From contig JACNLN010000159.1 of NCBI GenBank assembly GCA_014381485.1, positions 1-6,513 of the forward strand: a stretch of 6,513 nt of DNA. Direction: 5' to 3'. This DNA comes from Fidelibacterota bacterium (lineage in GTDB: Bacteria; Fidelibacterota; Marinisomatia; Marinisomatales; CAZVFT01). The translations under genes were made by a program, and so were the position numbers. The notes under the pieces are model-generated. The model did not search any database, had not been told where the DNA came from, and worked only from the letters and a program-made list of their open reading frames with translations. The number at the start of each line of letters is the position of its first letter. Position 1 is the stretch's first letter. Positions 1 through 6,423 of this stretch are shown one piece after another.

Positions 1-275
1 AGATCACCTTCAAAAATAATCTGCATCCCAGAATCAGGACCTTGAAAGATTTGCACGCTGTCTACAATTTCACCTATATTATAACGTTCCTCAATTAATG
101 GGATGTTTAAATTTACATTCCATGTGGGAGTGTCAAAGTCAGCAGGATTGCGAAAATCACAACCAATATCAGTAAGCAGCCCAGCAATAATAAAACCGAT
201 AAGGACGATACTAACGTATAAACGAAACCTTTTTTCGAAAATAAAATTACTAAGTGAATTAATTAGCTTTTTCAC
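1..275 (-). CDS. N-terminal part of a secreted or membrane-anchored protein of unknown function
   Basis: Only the first 91 codons are present; the frame stays open to the left edge, so the gene is cut by the window. I chose the GTG at 275 because it is the first possible start after an in-frame TAA and gives a classic export signal: a Lys/Arg-containing N-region (MKKLIN to about residue 18), then a hydrophobic stretch at about 19-34 (LYVSIVLIGFIIAGLL). Cys39 follows in T-D-I-G-C. That is lipobox-like at -1, but the Asp at -3 is poor for signal peptidase II, so a lipoprotein is possible but unproven. A plain N-terminal membrane anchor is the alternative. The mature part opens with an N-P-A-D-F-D-T-P-T-W segment and then alternating hydrophobic residues, suggesting an extracytoplasmic beta-rich domain. 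The only Shine-Dalgarno-like sequence, GAGGA, sits about 16 nt upstream, which is long. It follows the ahcY terminator, so it should have its own promoter. No function is assigned. Confidence 0.72.
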   Translation of the reverse strand, partial: MKKLINSLSNFIFEKRFRLYVSIVLIGFIIAGLLTDIGCDFRNPADFDTPTWNVNLNIPLIEERYNIGEIVDSVQIFQGPDSGMQIIFEGD

Positions 276-327
276 TTTAGAATGGAATTAATCCTCATAG
301 TTTTTAACTTAAAACAAAACTTAACGT

Positions 328-348
328 GTAAAAGTACATTATTTTTAC
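328..348. promoter_or_regulatory. Candidate operator-like dyad upstream of the partial envelope gene
   Basis: GTAAAA (328-333) and TTTTAC (343-348) form a 6-bp inverted repeat around a 9-bp centre, about 53 bp upstream of the GTG start at 275 and downstream of the ahcY terminator. The gap 276-371 must contain any promoter of the 1-275 gene. The best sigma70-like match on the minus strand, TTGTGG then 16 bp then TAATGT, is weak, and its -10 lies in the centre of this dyad. A 7-bp direct repeat AACTTAA (306-312 and 318-324, 12-bp period) lies nearby. In DNA this AT-rich such short dyads arise by chance, so this is a tentative call. Confidence 0.2.
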
Positions 349-371
349 TGTGCTTTTCCACAAAAATTTAT

Positions 372-405
372 AAAAAAATGCCATCCTCCAATGGATAGAT
401 AGCAT
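372..405 (-). terminator. Rho-independent terminator of the metK-ahcY transcript
   Basis: Read on the minus strand, ATGCTATC pairs with GATGGCAT (405-398 with 385-378) in an 8-bp stem containing one G-U pair. A small internal loop follows, then TCC/GGA closing an ATT loop (395-393 with 389-387). Seven T residues (378-372) follow the stem directly. The hairpin begins 30 bp past the ahcY stop codon. The plus strand has no T-run after the hairpin, so it works in one direction and marks the end of the operon. Confidence 0.85.
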
Positions 406-435
406 CATTCTATTATCGAACTATTGAATTGCGAA

Positions 436-1881
436 TTAATAACGGTAATGATCCGACTTGAACGGACCTTCCTTGGGAATATTCAAATAGTCTGCCTGAC
501 TATCCGTAAGTTCCGTCAGTATCACCCCTAATTTCTCAAGATGCAATCGGGCAACTTCCTCATCCAGGTCTTTCGGAAGACGATATACCCCAATCTTCGG
601 TTTCTCCTTTGCAAGATACAGTTGCGCCAATATCTGGTTGGTAAACGATGCGGACATAACAAAACTGGGGTGACCCGTAGCACATCCCAAATTCACTAAT
701 CGACCTTCAGCCAGAAGGTAAATCTGATGATCATCAGGAAAGGTATATCTGTCTACCTGCGGTTTGATATTTTCTTTCTTAATATCAGGCGCCGCATTCA
801 GTTGTGCTACCTGAATTTCATGATCAAAATGCCCAATATTACAGACGATTGCCTGATCCTTCATTTTTCTCATATGATCAAGTGTGATAACATCCCTGTT
901 ACCCGTAGCGGTAACAAAAATATGTCCCTCAGGTAACGCTTTTTCCAGTGTCGTCACCTCGTACCCTTCCATCACCGCCTGCAGTGCATTGATGGGATCA
1001 ACCTCGGTAGTAACCACACGGGCTCCGTATCCTCGCATAGATGTTGCACACCCTTTACCCACATCTCCATAACCACATATCACCACCACTTTTCCAGCAA
1101 TCATCACATCAGTAGCACGTTTTATTCCATCTGCCAGAGATTCACGGTTTCCATAGATGTTATCAAATTTTGATTTTGTAACCGAATCGTTCACATTAAA
1201 AGCTGCAAACAGTAGAGTCCCTTCTTCTTCCCTCTGCATTAGACGATGAACACCCGTTGTTGTCTCTTCTGAAACCCCAATCAGTTTTTCGGCTACTTTA
1301 TGCCAGTGCATCGCATCTTTTGCCAACACGTCTCTCAAAAGGGTCTCAATAACTCGCTCTTCCTCAACATCTGTTTCAATATCAGGAATCTGTCCTGTCT
1401 TTGAATATACTTCCTCTAACTCATATCCCATATGAACCAGTAACGTAGCATCGCCACCGTCATCCACTATGAGATCTGGCCCCCGACCACCCGGAAATGT
1501 TAAAGCCAGCAGAGTGCACCACCAGTACTCTTCAAGAGTTTCCTCCTTCCAAGCAAATACAGGTGTCCCGGTTGAAGCTACAGCAGCAGCGGCGTAATCC
1601 TGGGTTGAAAAAATGTTACAGCTTGCCCAACGAATATCTGCTCCTAATTCCTTTAACGTCTCAATAAGAACCGCTGTCTCTACCGTCATATGAAGGGATC
1701 CAGTTATTTTGTAGCCGGCAAGGGGTTTTTCCTTTCCATGCTTCTCCCGGACAGCCATTAAGCCGGGCATCTCCTTCTCGGCCATTTCTATAGCTTTACG
1801 CCCCTGATCGGCAAGATTGATATCCTTAATTTTATAGGGTATTTCTTCAACTATTGATTTGATGTTTTTTCCGATTGACAT
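436..1881 (-). CDS. ahcY: Adenosylhomocysteinase (S-adenosyl-L-homocysteine hydrolase)
   Basis: This cytoplasmic NAD-dependent enzyme splits S-adenosylhomocysteine into adenosine and homocysteine, relieving product inhibition of methyltransferases. The product is 481 residues, normal for the long bacterial form with the insert at about 155-197. The substrate domain has the LHMTVETA motif (His64), VDDGGD (Asp140), EETTTGVHRL (Glu206) and NDSVTKSKFDN (Lys236, Asp240, Asn241). The NAD-binding Rossmann motif GYGDVGKG lies at 270-277 and the NIGHFDHE segment at 348-355. The C-terminus ends FKSDHYRY, whose Lys and Tyr reach the cofactor of the neighbouring subunit in this family. The frame is open another 34 codons upstream into metK, but the ATG at 1881 is right: it has GAGG five bases upstream and gives the family N-terminus. 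One oddity: the family's usual Y-G-C-R-E-S reads Y-G-N-R-E-S here (Asn245 for Cys). It is the last gene before the terminator at 372-405. Confidence 0.97.
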   Translation of the reverse strand: MSIGKNIKSIVEEIPYKIKDINLADQGRKAIEMAEKEMPGLMAVREKHGKEKPLAGYKITGSLHMTVETAVLIETLKELGADIRWASCNIFSTQDYAAAAVASTGTPVFAWKEETLEEYWWCTLLALTFPGGRGPDLIVDDGGDATLLVHMGYELEEVYSKTGQIPDIETDVEEERVIETLLRDVLAKDAMHWHKVAEKLIGVSEETTTGVHRLMQREEEGTLLFAAFNVNDSVTKSKFDNIYGNRESLADGIKRATDVMIAGKVVVICGYGDVGKGCATSMRGYGARVVTTEVDPINALQAVMEGYEVTTLEKALPEGHIFVTATGNRDVITLDHMRKMKDQAIVCNIGHFDHEIQVAQLNAAPDIKKENIKPQVDRYTFPDDHQIYLLAEGRLVNLGCATGHPSFVMSASFTNQILAQLYLAKEKPKIGVYRLPKDLDEEVARLHLEKLGVILTELTDSQADYLNIPKEGPFKSDHYRY

Positions 1882-1891
1882 CCTAACCTCA
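1882..1891 (-). promoter_or_regulatory. ahcY ribosome binding site overlapping the metK stop codon
   Basis: On the minus strand the metK stop TGA (1891-1889) shares its G and A with the Shine-Dalgarno GAGG (1890-1887), and the ahcY ATG follows after TTAGG. Ribosomes finishing metK therefore stop on top of the ahcY initiation site. This arrangement is typical of translational coupling. It also fixes the ahcY start at 1881 rather than at codons inside metK. Confidence 0.8.
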
Positions 1892-3064
1892 TAAATATTT
1901 TCTAAGAATTTCCACCTGATCTGTTTTTTCCCAGGTAAATTTATCGCCATCTCGACCAAAATGACCATAAGCCGCCGTTTCAAAATAACGCGGTTCTTTC
2001 AACTGAAGCTGATCTATAATCTCTTTGGGTTTTAAAGGGAAAACCTCAAGAGCGATTTTCGTCAATTGCTCATCACTTACCTTTCCGCTTCCATAGGAGC
2101 GAGCAAAAAAGGAAGTTGGTTCAGGAACCCCGATACTATAAGAAAGGTTTATTTCACACTGTTCCGCCAATCCTGCTGCTACCATATTCTTGGCTATATA
2201 CCGAGCCATATAGGTGGCAGATCTGTCCACTTTGGAGGGATCTTTCCCGGAAAAACAACCCCCGCCATGGGGAACATATCCGCCATAAGTATCCACGATA
2301 ATTTTTCTACCAGTCAAACCAGTATCGGCTTCCGGTCCACCATGAACAAATCTCCCGGTTCCATTCACAATAAATTCCTGATCGTAGGGTACACCTGTCA
2401 TCTCAAGAACAGGTGTAATGATGTGTTTGATCACCTCTTTTTCCACGAATTCATGCTCACTATCTTCGTCATTAAATTGATCAAGCATATTATCGTGTTG
2501 AGTGGCGATAACAACCTTTTTTACCCGTACGGGTACATCATCATTATACTCAACACAGACCTGAGATTTCCCATCGGGTCTTAACCACGGTAGTGTTTCT
2601 TCTTTTCGTAATTTCGCCAACTGCATCGTTAGACGATGGGCTAATTGAATAGGAAGGGGCATCAGCTCAGGAGTTTCCTTGCAGGCGAATCCAATCATTA
2701 ATCCCTGATCACCAGCTCCCTGTTCGTGTCCCTCATACTCGTCCACACCACGAGCGATTTCACGGCTCTGATGGTGGATGTAAGAAAGTACTCTTACCTC
2801 TTCGTAGTCCATTCCACATGCAATATCGGTATAACCAATATTTTTAAGTACCTCTTTCACCATACGTTCTACCCCCACAAATCCGTGGGTTCTTATCTCT
2901 CCTGATACAACCGTCAATCCCCTCGTTATCATTGTTTCACAAGCAACCCGGGATTCCGGGTCTTGACGTAACAGCTCATCTAAGATGGCATCGGAGATCT
3001 GATCGCAAACCTTATCCGGGTGACCTTCCGTTACCGATTCTGATGTAATGATTCGTCTGCTCAT
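1889..3064 (-). CDS. metK: S-adenosylmethionine synthetase (methionine adenosyltransferase)
   Basis: It makes S-adenosylmethionine from methionine and ATP, releasing phosphate and pyrophosphate; the family acts as a cytoplasmic tetramer with Mg and K ions. The 391 residues are close to the usual 380-400. Visible motifs in order: GHPDK (14-18), the ATP-binding signature GAGDQG (116-121), R-P-D-G-K-S-Q (162-168), TGRF (236-239), DTGLTGRKIIVDTYGG (247-262) and the phosphate-binding signature GGGCFSGKD (267-275). The last usually has Ala where Cys270 stands, a change the family tolerates. The mobile loop over the active site reads Q-S-R-E-I-A-R-G-V (99-107) where QSPDI is usual. The ATG at 3064 is preceded by a strong GAGGAGG (3073-3067), and the MSRRIITSESVTEGHPDK N-terminus fits the family. 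It lies 63 bp after the nucleotidyltransferase and 7 bp before ahcY. I see no SAM riboswitch in that 63-bp leader. Confidence 0.97.
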   Translation of the reverse strand: MSRRIITSESVTEGHPDKVCDQISDAILDELLRQDPESRVACETMITRGLTVVSGEIRTHGFVGVERMVKEVLKNIGYTDIACGMDYEEVRVLSYIHHQSREIARGVDEYEGHEQGAGDQGLMIGFACKETPELMPLPIQLAHRLTMQLAKLRKEETLPWLRPDGKSQVCVEYNDDVPVRVKKVVIATQHDNMLDQFNDEDSEHEFVEKEVIKHIITPVLEMTGVPYDQEFIVNGTGRFVHGGPEADTGLTGRKIIVDTYGGYVPHGGGCFSGKDPSKVDRSATYMARYIAKNMVAAGLAEQCEINLSYSIGVPEPTSFFARSYGSGKVSDEQLTKIALEVFPLKPKEIIDQLQLKEPRYFETAAYGHFGRDGDKFTWEKTDQVEILRKYL

Positions 3065-3127
3065 ATCCTCCTCGTTAAAAAATGATTGATTGAATAAATG
3101 GAAGTTAACTTTTTTATTGAAGTAAAA

Positions 3128-4045
3128 TCAACAGATTTGTCTAGCTTTTCCTTCCTCTACGATTTCGTGATCCACCTTTCTACCTTCAATAGAAGCATTC
3201 CACAGTACAATAGAGTCCGTAACAACAGAATCAATGATTGTGGCTCCATCCATCACAGTTACATAAGGTCCAACCACCGAATTTCGAATGATGCAATTCT
3301 CACCAATGAACACTGGATCGTTGATGGTGCTCCCTTCAATTTGATATTCGGAAGGTTTTAAAAGTGCTCGGTTTGTGGTTAAAAAAGTCTCAGGAATACC
3401 ACAATCGTAATAATTTGATACGGGTTGAAAACCAATCTTCTCCCCTCGGTCAATCATATACTGGTAAGCATCCGCAAGCTGAATTTCCCCTTTTGTGGTA
3501 ATGTTATTATCTATCAAATAGCAAATTATATCGTACATAGGTTTCTGCCTTGAAAGATAGTAAAGACCCACGATTGCCAGATTTGTTGGAGGATCCTCCG
3601 GTTTTTCATGAACAGCTACAATTTGATCTCCTTCAGTCTCAACAATTCCAAATCGCTGAGGATCGGGAACTTCATTCACCGCTATAATGTGATGCGGAGA
3701 ACTGCAAAAGTCAGTAAAATCGATATCATAAATCACATCACCCAACTGAATCAGTACTGGTTCACCACTATCTTCCAACCCCTGGAAAACAGCATGACCA
3801 AGTCCCAGTGCCTTTTCCTGACGTACGAACGAAAATTCCGCATCGAATTTTTTCACATATTCTTTTACCTGTTCCTCTAAATATCCCGTTACCAAAACAA
3901 TATGGTCAAACCCGGACTCTAAAAGTGGCTCAACAATATGATCAAGAACCGGCTTTTCAGCTACAGGTAACAGGCATTTCTGCCTTCTTTTTGTGTGGGG
4001 TAAAAGTCTTGTCCCCAAACCGGCAATTGGAATTATTACTCTCAT
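3128..4045 (-). CDS. Sugar-1-phosphate nucleotidyltransferase with C-terminal left-handed beta-helix
   Basis: Members of this family (RmlA/GlmU-like) join a sugar-1-phosphate to a nucleoside triphosphate, giving NDP-sugars for cell-surface glycans. The 305-residue protein has an N-terminal nucleotidyltransferase fold: the AGLGTR loop at 8-13 with Lys23 in RQKCLLPV, Gly102-Asp103 for metal binding, HEKP at 146-149, GEIQLAD at 186-192 and YDCG at 213-216. Residues about 238-290 look like imperfect hexapeptide turns of a left-handed beta-helix (I/V at regular spacing, as in PVFIGENCII and NSVVGPYVTV). This fits long RmlA- or GlmU-like proteins rather than GalU. The sugar and nucleotide specificity cannot be read from sequence; glucose-1-phosphate with dTTP or UTP is the default guess. 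The ATG at 4045 begins directly at the first beta strand (MRVIIPIAG), so the start is firm even though there is no clear Shine-Dalgarno. It sits 21 bp after hpf and is probably co-transcribed with it. Confidence 0.88.
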   Translation of the reverse strand: MRVIIPIAGLGTRLLPHTKRRQKCLLPVAEKPVLDHIVEPLLESGFDHIVLVTGYLEEQVKEYVKKFDAEFSFVRQEKALGLGHAVFQGLEDSGEPVLIQLGDVIYDIDFTDFCSSPHHIIAVNEVPDPQRFGIVETEGDQIVAVHEKPEDPPTNLAIVGLYYLSRQKPMYDIICYLIDNNITTKGEIQLADAYQYMIDRGEKIGFQPVSNYYDCGIPETFLTTNRALLKPSEYQIEGSTINDPVFIGENCIIRNSVVGPYVTVMDGATIIDSVVTDSIVLWNASIEGRKVDHEIVEEGKARQIC

Positions 4046-4066
4046 GTCAAAGAAGATAGTTTTTGG

Positions 4067-4357
4067 TTAATGACGGGATTGTAACTTCGTTTTAAATTTT
4101 TTCACACGGGTGACCAATTTATCCACAGCTGAGTCGATGGATTGCATCAAATTTTCACTCTCATCTTTAACAAAAATTTGCTTCCCGGAAAGAGCCAGGT
4201 TAATCTCAACAACATTCTGACTATTCTCATTAGAAAAAATAATGTGGCAACTTATAGGGTTTTCATAATATCGAAGGATTTTATTTACCTTCTTTATGGC
4301 ATATTCCTTTATGTTATCGGGAACAGTAATATGACGGGATGTGACTTCAATATTCAT
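4067..4357 (-). CDS. hpf: Ribosome hibernation promoting factor, short form (HPF/YfiA family)
   Basis: This small protein binds the decoding centre of the 30S subunit and silences ribosomes under starvation or in stationary phase. The 96 residues match the short HPF type (E. coli HPF is 95) and lack the C-terminal dimerisation domain of long HPFs. Family features are the opening MNIEVTSRHITVPDNIKEY, the strand N-V-V-E-I-N-L-A-L at about 48-56, and the closing helix E-N-L-M-Q-S-I-D with a basic tail rich in Lys and Arg (about 84-96). An in-frame ATG exists 15 bp upstream at 4372, but AAGGAG at 4368-4363 lies five bases before the ATG at 4357, and family alignment favours that later start. It is the first gene after the promoter at 4427-4455 and is followed within 21 bp by the nucleotidyltransferase. 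This suggests that stationary-phase control could extend to the genes behind it. Confidence 0.93.
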   Translation of the reverse strand: MNIEVTSRHITVPDNIKEYAIKKVNKILRYYENPISCHIIFSNENSQNVVEINLALSGKQIFVKDESENLMQSIDSAVDKLVTRVKKFKTKLQSRH

Positions 4358-4362
4358 GACAT

Positions 4363-4368
4363 CTCCTT
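4363..4368 (-). promoter_or_regulatory. Ribosome binding site deciding the hpf start
   Basis: AAGGAG on the minus strand lies five bases upstream of the ATG at 4357. It sits after the alternative in-frame ATG at 4372 and so can serve only the later start. This is why the protein is called at 96 rather than 101 residues. Confidence 0.75.
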
Positions 4369-4426
4369 TCATTTATTCGACATTATTTGATTTAAACGTG
4401 TCATTACGGTTGGATATTCAGGCAAG

Positions 4427-4455
4427 ATAATATTTTTAAAACTGAGGTGAATCAA
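4427..4455 (-). promoter_or_regulatory. Predicted sigma70-type promoter for hpf and downstream genes
   Basis: On the minus strand TTGATT (4455-4450) and TATTAT (4432-4427) are separated by exactly 17 bp. They match the consensus boxes at 4 of 6 and 5 of 6 positions. Transcription would start near 4420, leaving a leader of about 60 nt before the hpf ATG. It is the best promoter in the 171-bp gap 4358-4528 between the recombinase stop and hpf. The rest of that gap is AT-rich, with no open frame of note and no strong structure. Confidence 0.55.
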
Positions 4456-4528
4456 ACTATCGTTATGTTAAATATACACATTTTTTTTACAATTGTTCAT
4501 TCTGATTTTTAAAAAATCTAAATTTTTC

Positions 4529-5428
4529 TCATTCAGCGTGAGGATGAGCCTGGCGAAACACCTTCTTCATCTGCTCTACTTTCAAGTGGGTATATACTTG
4601 TGTTGATGACAGACTTTCGTGACCCAAGAGATCCTTCACTGCCCTGATATCAGCTCCTCTATCAAGAAGGTGTGTGGCAAAGGTATGTCTTAAAATATGA
4701 GGACTTAATCCTATCCCTGCTGAAATTTGTTGAAAATATCGTTTAAGTCTCACCTGGACTGTTCTTGGTGACATTCTTCTTCCCCGGTTAGACACAAACA
4801 GCGGAATGTTCTTTGATTCTGTATCTATAGCTACATTTCTTTTTTTAAGGTATTTAATCAGTACCTGTCTAACAACATCTCCAAACGGGACAATTCTCTC
4901 CTTATTTCCCTTCCCCACAACTTTTACAAGGTTTTCGGTTAAATCCAGGTCCTCCACATTCAAATTGACCAATTCACTCAGACGCATTCCAGTCCCGTAA
5001 AACAGTTCTAGGATAGTACGATCACAAAGACCTCCAACTGTTTCTGTTGAAGGAGCTTCCATTAAACTGGCAATAATGTGCTCCTCTAAAAATATTGGTA
5101 ATCTTTTTGACAGTTTTGGTGCCCGAATGGAAGAAACCGGATTAACATTAATTAATTCTGATCTTTCCTGGTATTTGAAAAACGCTTTCATAGTTGCCAG
5201 TTTTCTTGCAACCGTCCTTGCTGCCAAACCCTTCTCTATTAGATATCCGAGAAAGTGCTTCATACAGGTTTTATCTACTTTCTGAAAATCTGGTGTTACT
5301 TCCTGAAAATAACCATTTAAAAAATAACGGAATTGTTTGATATCTATCTGATAAGCCATCAGCGTATTAGGAGAATATCGTTTTTCTTTCTCTAAATAGT
5401 CCAGAAATTGTTGGATAATATGTTGCAT
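4529..5428 (-). CDS. xerC: Xer-type tyrosine recombinase (XerC/XerD family)
   Basis: Xer recombinases resolve chromosome dimers at dif during cell division, working in the cytoplasm with FtsK. The 299-residue protein has the SAM-like core-binding N-terminal domain (about 1-90, with R-Y-S-P-N-T-L at 17-23) and a C-terminal catalytic domain. All family catalytic residues are in place: Arg149 (GTGMRLSEL), Lys173 (GKGNKER), His244 and Arg247 (HILRH), His270 (LLGH) and the nucleophile Tyr279 (VYTH). Its length equals that of E. coli XerC and XerD. The IVPFG after the Lys motif and the ending QAHPHA lean towards XerC, but XerD or a lone Xer is not excluded. I chose the ATG at 5428, 4 bp after the rluD stop. 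It lacks a Shine-Dalgarno, and in-frame TTG (5461, preceded by AAAGGA) and GTG (5440) starts inside rluD are alternatives adding 11 or 4 residues. No excisionase, att repeats or phage genes are nearby, which supports a housekeeping role over that of an element integrase. Confidence 0.9.
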   Translation of the reverse strand: MQHIIQQFLDYLEKEKRYSPNTLMAYQIDIKQFRYFLNGYFQEVTPDFQKVDKTCMKHFLGYLIEKGLAARTVARKLATMKAFFKYQERSELINVNPVSSIRAPKLSKRLPIFLEEHIIASLMEAPSTETVGGLCDRTILELFYGTGMRLSELVNLNVEDLDLTENLVKVVGKGNKERIVPFGDVVRQVLIKYLKKRNVAIDTESKNIPLFVSNRGRRMSPRTVQVRLKRYFQQISAGIGLSPHILRHTFATHLLDRGADIRAVKDLLGHESLSSTQVYTHLKVEQMKKVFRQAHPHAE

Positions 5429-5432
5429 TGGA

Positions 5433-6404
5433 TCACACACGAGTTCTATCCAATCTGTCAATGATCCTTTGTAAATCCTCAGGTATCGGTGCGGAAAACG
5501 TCACCTCCACACCACTTTTTGGATGATAAAACGATAAGGTTCGTGCATGTAACATAAACCTCCTGGCGATGTTAAATAGATCAACAATTTGATTCCGAAC
5601 CTCAGGTTGGTATCCTTTAATGCGGGATTTACCCCCGCCATAGGTCTCATCACCAAAAATCGGATGGTTGATAGATGCCAAATGGACCCGAATTTGATGT
5701 GTTCTTCCTGTCTTTGGGAGTATTTCAAGTAAGGATAAATATTCCCACTCTTTCATCACACGGTATTCCGTAATCGCAGATCGGCCCCCCTCTCCCACTT
5801 TAAATTGTTTCCGTTTTGTGGGATGTCTGATAATGGAATTATCTATCACACCTTTCTTCTCTTTTAATTTTCCCCAAACGATTCCAACATAGGTTTTTGA
5901 AACCGTTCGATTTGAAAATTGGTCTGCCAGATGTCGGTGACATTCGTCCGTTTTCGCTACCACCAGAATCCCTGACGTATCTTTATCCAACCGATGAACA
6001 ATACCGGGTCTCTGCTCGCCATACACCTGAGATAGGCAACTGAAATGATAAACTAATCCATTGACAAGAGTTCCCGAATAATTTCCGGCTCCCTGGTGGG
6101 TAACCATTCCAGCAGGCTTATTCACCACAATGAGGATCTCATCTTCATATAAAACATCCAGGGGAATATCTTCACCCTTCACCTCTGAAGGAGCAATATC
6201 GGGAATCTCAATTTCAACAATTTCACCACCCTCCAGAAGATAACTGGGCTTTACGGGCTTTCCGTTAATCAAAACCTTGCTGGTTTTTATATACTCCTTT
6301 ACCTTTGTTCGGGATAAAAATTCAATTTCCTCTGCCAGATACTTATCTAATCGAATCGAGGATACATTAGTCGTCAAGGTTAACCTGATTAGTTTATGAG
6401 TCAT
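5433..6404 (-). CDS. rluD: 23S rRNA pseudouridine synthase, RluD-like (RluA family with S4 domain)
   Basis: It isomerises specific uridines in RNA to pseudouridine; RluD acts on helix 69 of 23S rRNA. Residues about 17-64 form an S4 RNA-binding domain (IRLDKYLAEEI, then K-V-L-I-N-G-K). The catalytic domain follows: NKPAGMVTH at 95-103, the family signature HRLDKDTSG at 137-145 with catalytic Asp140, and KTGRTHQIRVHL at 231-242. The 323 residues fit RluD (E. coli 326). The S4 domain and length argue for RluD or RluC over RluA, which lacks S4; separating RluD from a paralogue needs alignment. The ATG at 6404 gives MTHKLIRLTL, a normal lead-in to S4, though its Shine-Dalgarno is weak (GTGAG six bases upstream). 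It is followed 4 bp later by the Xer recombinase, so the two are probably co-transcribed. Nothing upstream in the window is a recognisable gene. Confidence 0.93.
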   Translation of the reverse strand: MTHKLIRLTLTTNVSSIRLDKYLAEEIEFLSRTKVKEYIKTSKVLINGKPVKPSYLLEGGEIVEIEIPDIAPSEVKGEDIPLDVLYEDEILIVVNKPAGMVTHQGAGNYSGTLVNGLVYHFSCLSQVYGEQRPGIVHRLDKDTSGILVVAKTDECHRHLADQFSNRTVSKTYVGIVWGKLKEKKGVIDNSIIRHPTKRKQFKVGEGGRSAITEYRVMKEWEYLSLLEILPKTGRTHQIRVHLASINHPIFGDETYGGGKSRIKGYQPEVRNQIVDLFNIARRFMLHARTLSFYHPKSGVEVTFSAPIPEDLQRIIDRLDRTRV

Positions 6405-6423
6405 GAATTACTCACACTTCGAG

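Noticed and set aside
103..291. A 62-codon plus-strand open frame at the left edge
   Set aside because: It overlaps the minus-strand gene with a convincing export signal, and its own translation shows no family features.
2066..2584. A 172-codon plus-strand open frame
   Set aside because: It lies wholly antisense to metK, whose full set of motifs is intact, and its translation has no recognisable domain. It is a shadow of the coding strand.
3102..3111. Perfect palindrome AAGTTAACTT in the metK leader
   Set aside because: Ten bases is short for an operator in AT-rich DNA, and no promoter boxes lie around it. It shares GTTAAC with the palindrome at 6448-6459, but that is expected by chance for self-complementary sequence.
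3065..3127. Possible SAM riboswitch ahead of metK
   Set aside because: The 63-bp gap is too short for the common SAM riboswitch classes and holds no GC-rich stems or kink-turn-like pattern.
4504..4518. GATTTTT/AAAAATC inverted repeat just past the recombinase stop
   Set aside because: Considered as a terminator, but the stem is almost entirely A-T, the loop is a single base and no T-run follows on the minus strand. It probably arises from local AT richness.
4529..5428. Integrase of a mobile element
   Set aside because: The protein has Xer length and motifs, sits 4 bp behind rluD among housekeeping genes, and no att-like repeats, tRNA target or accessory genes are visible.
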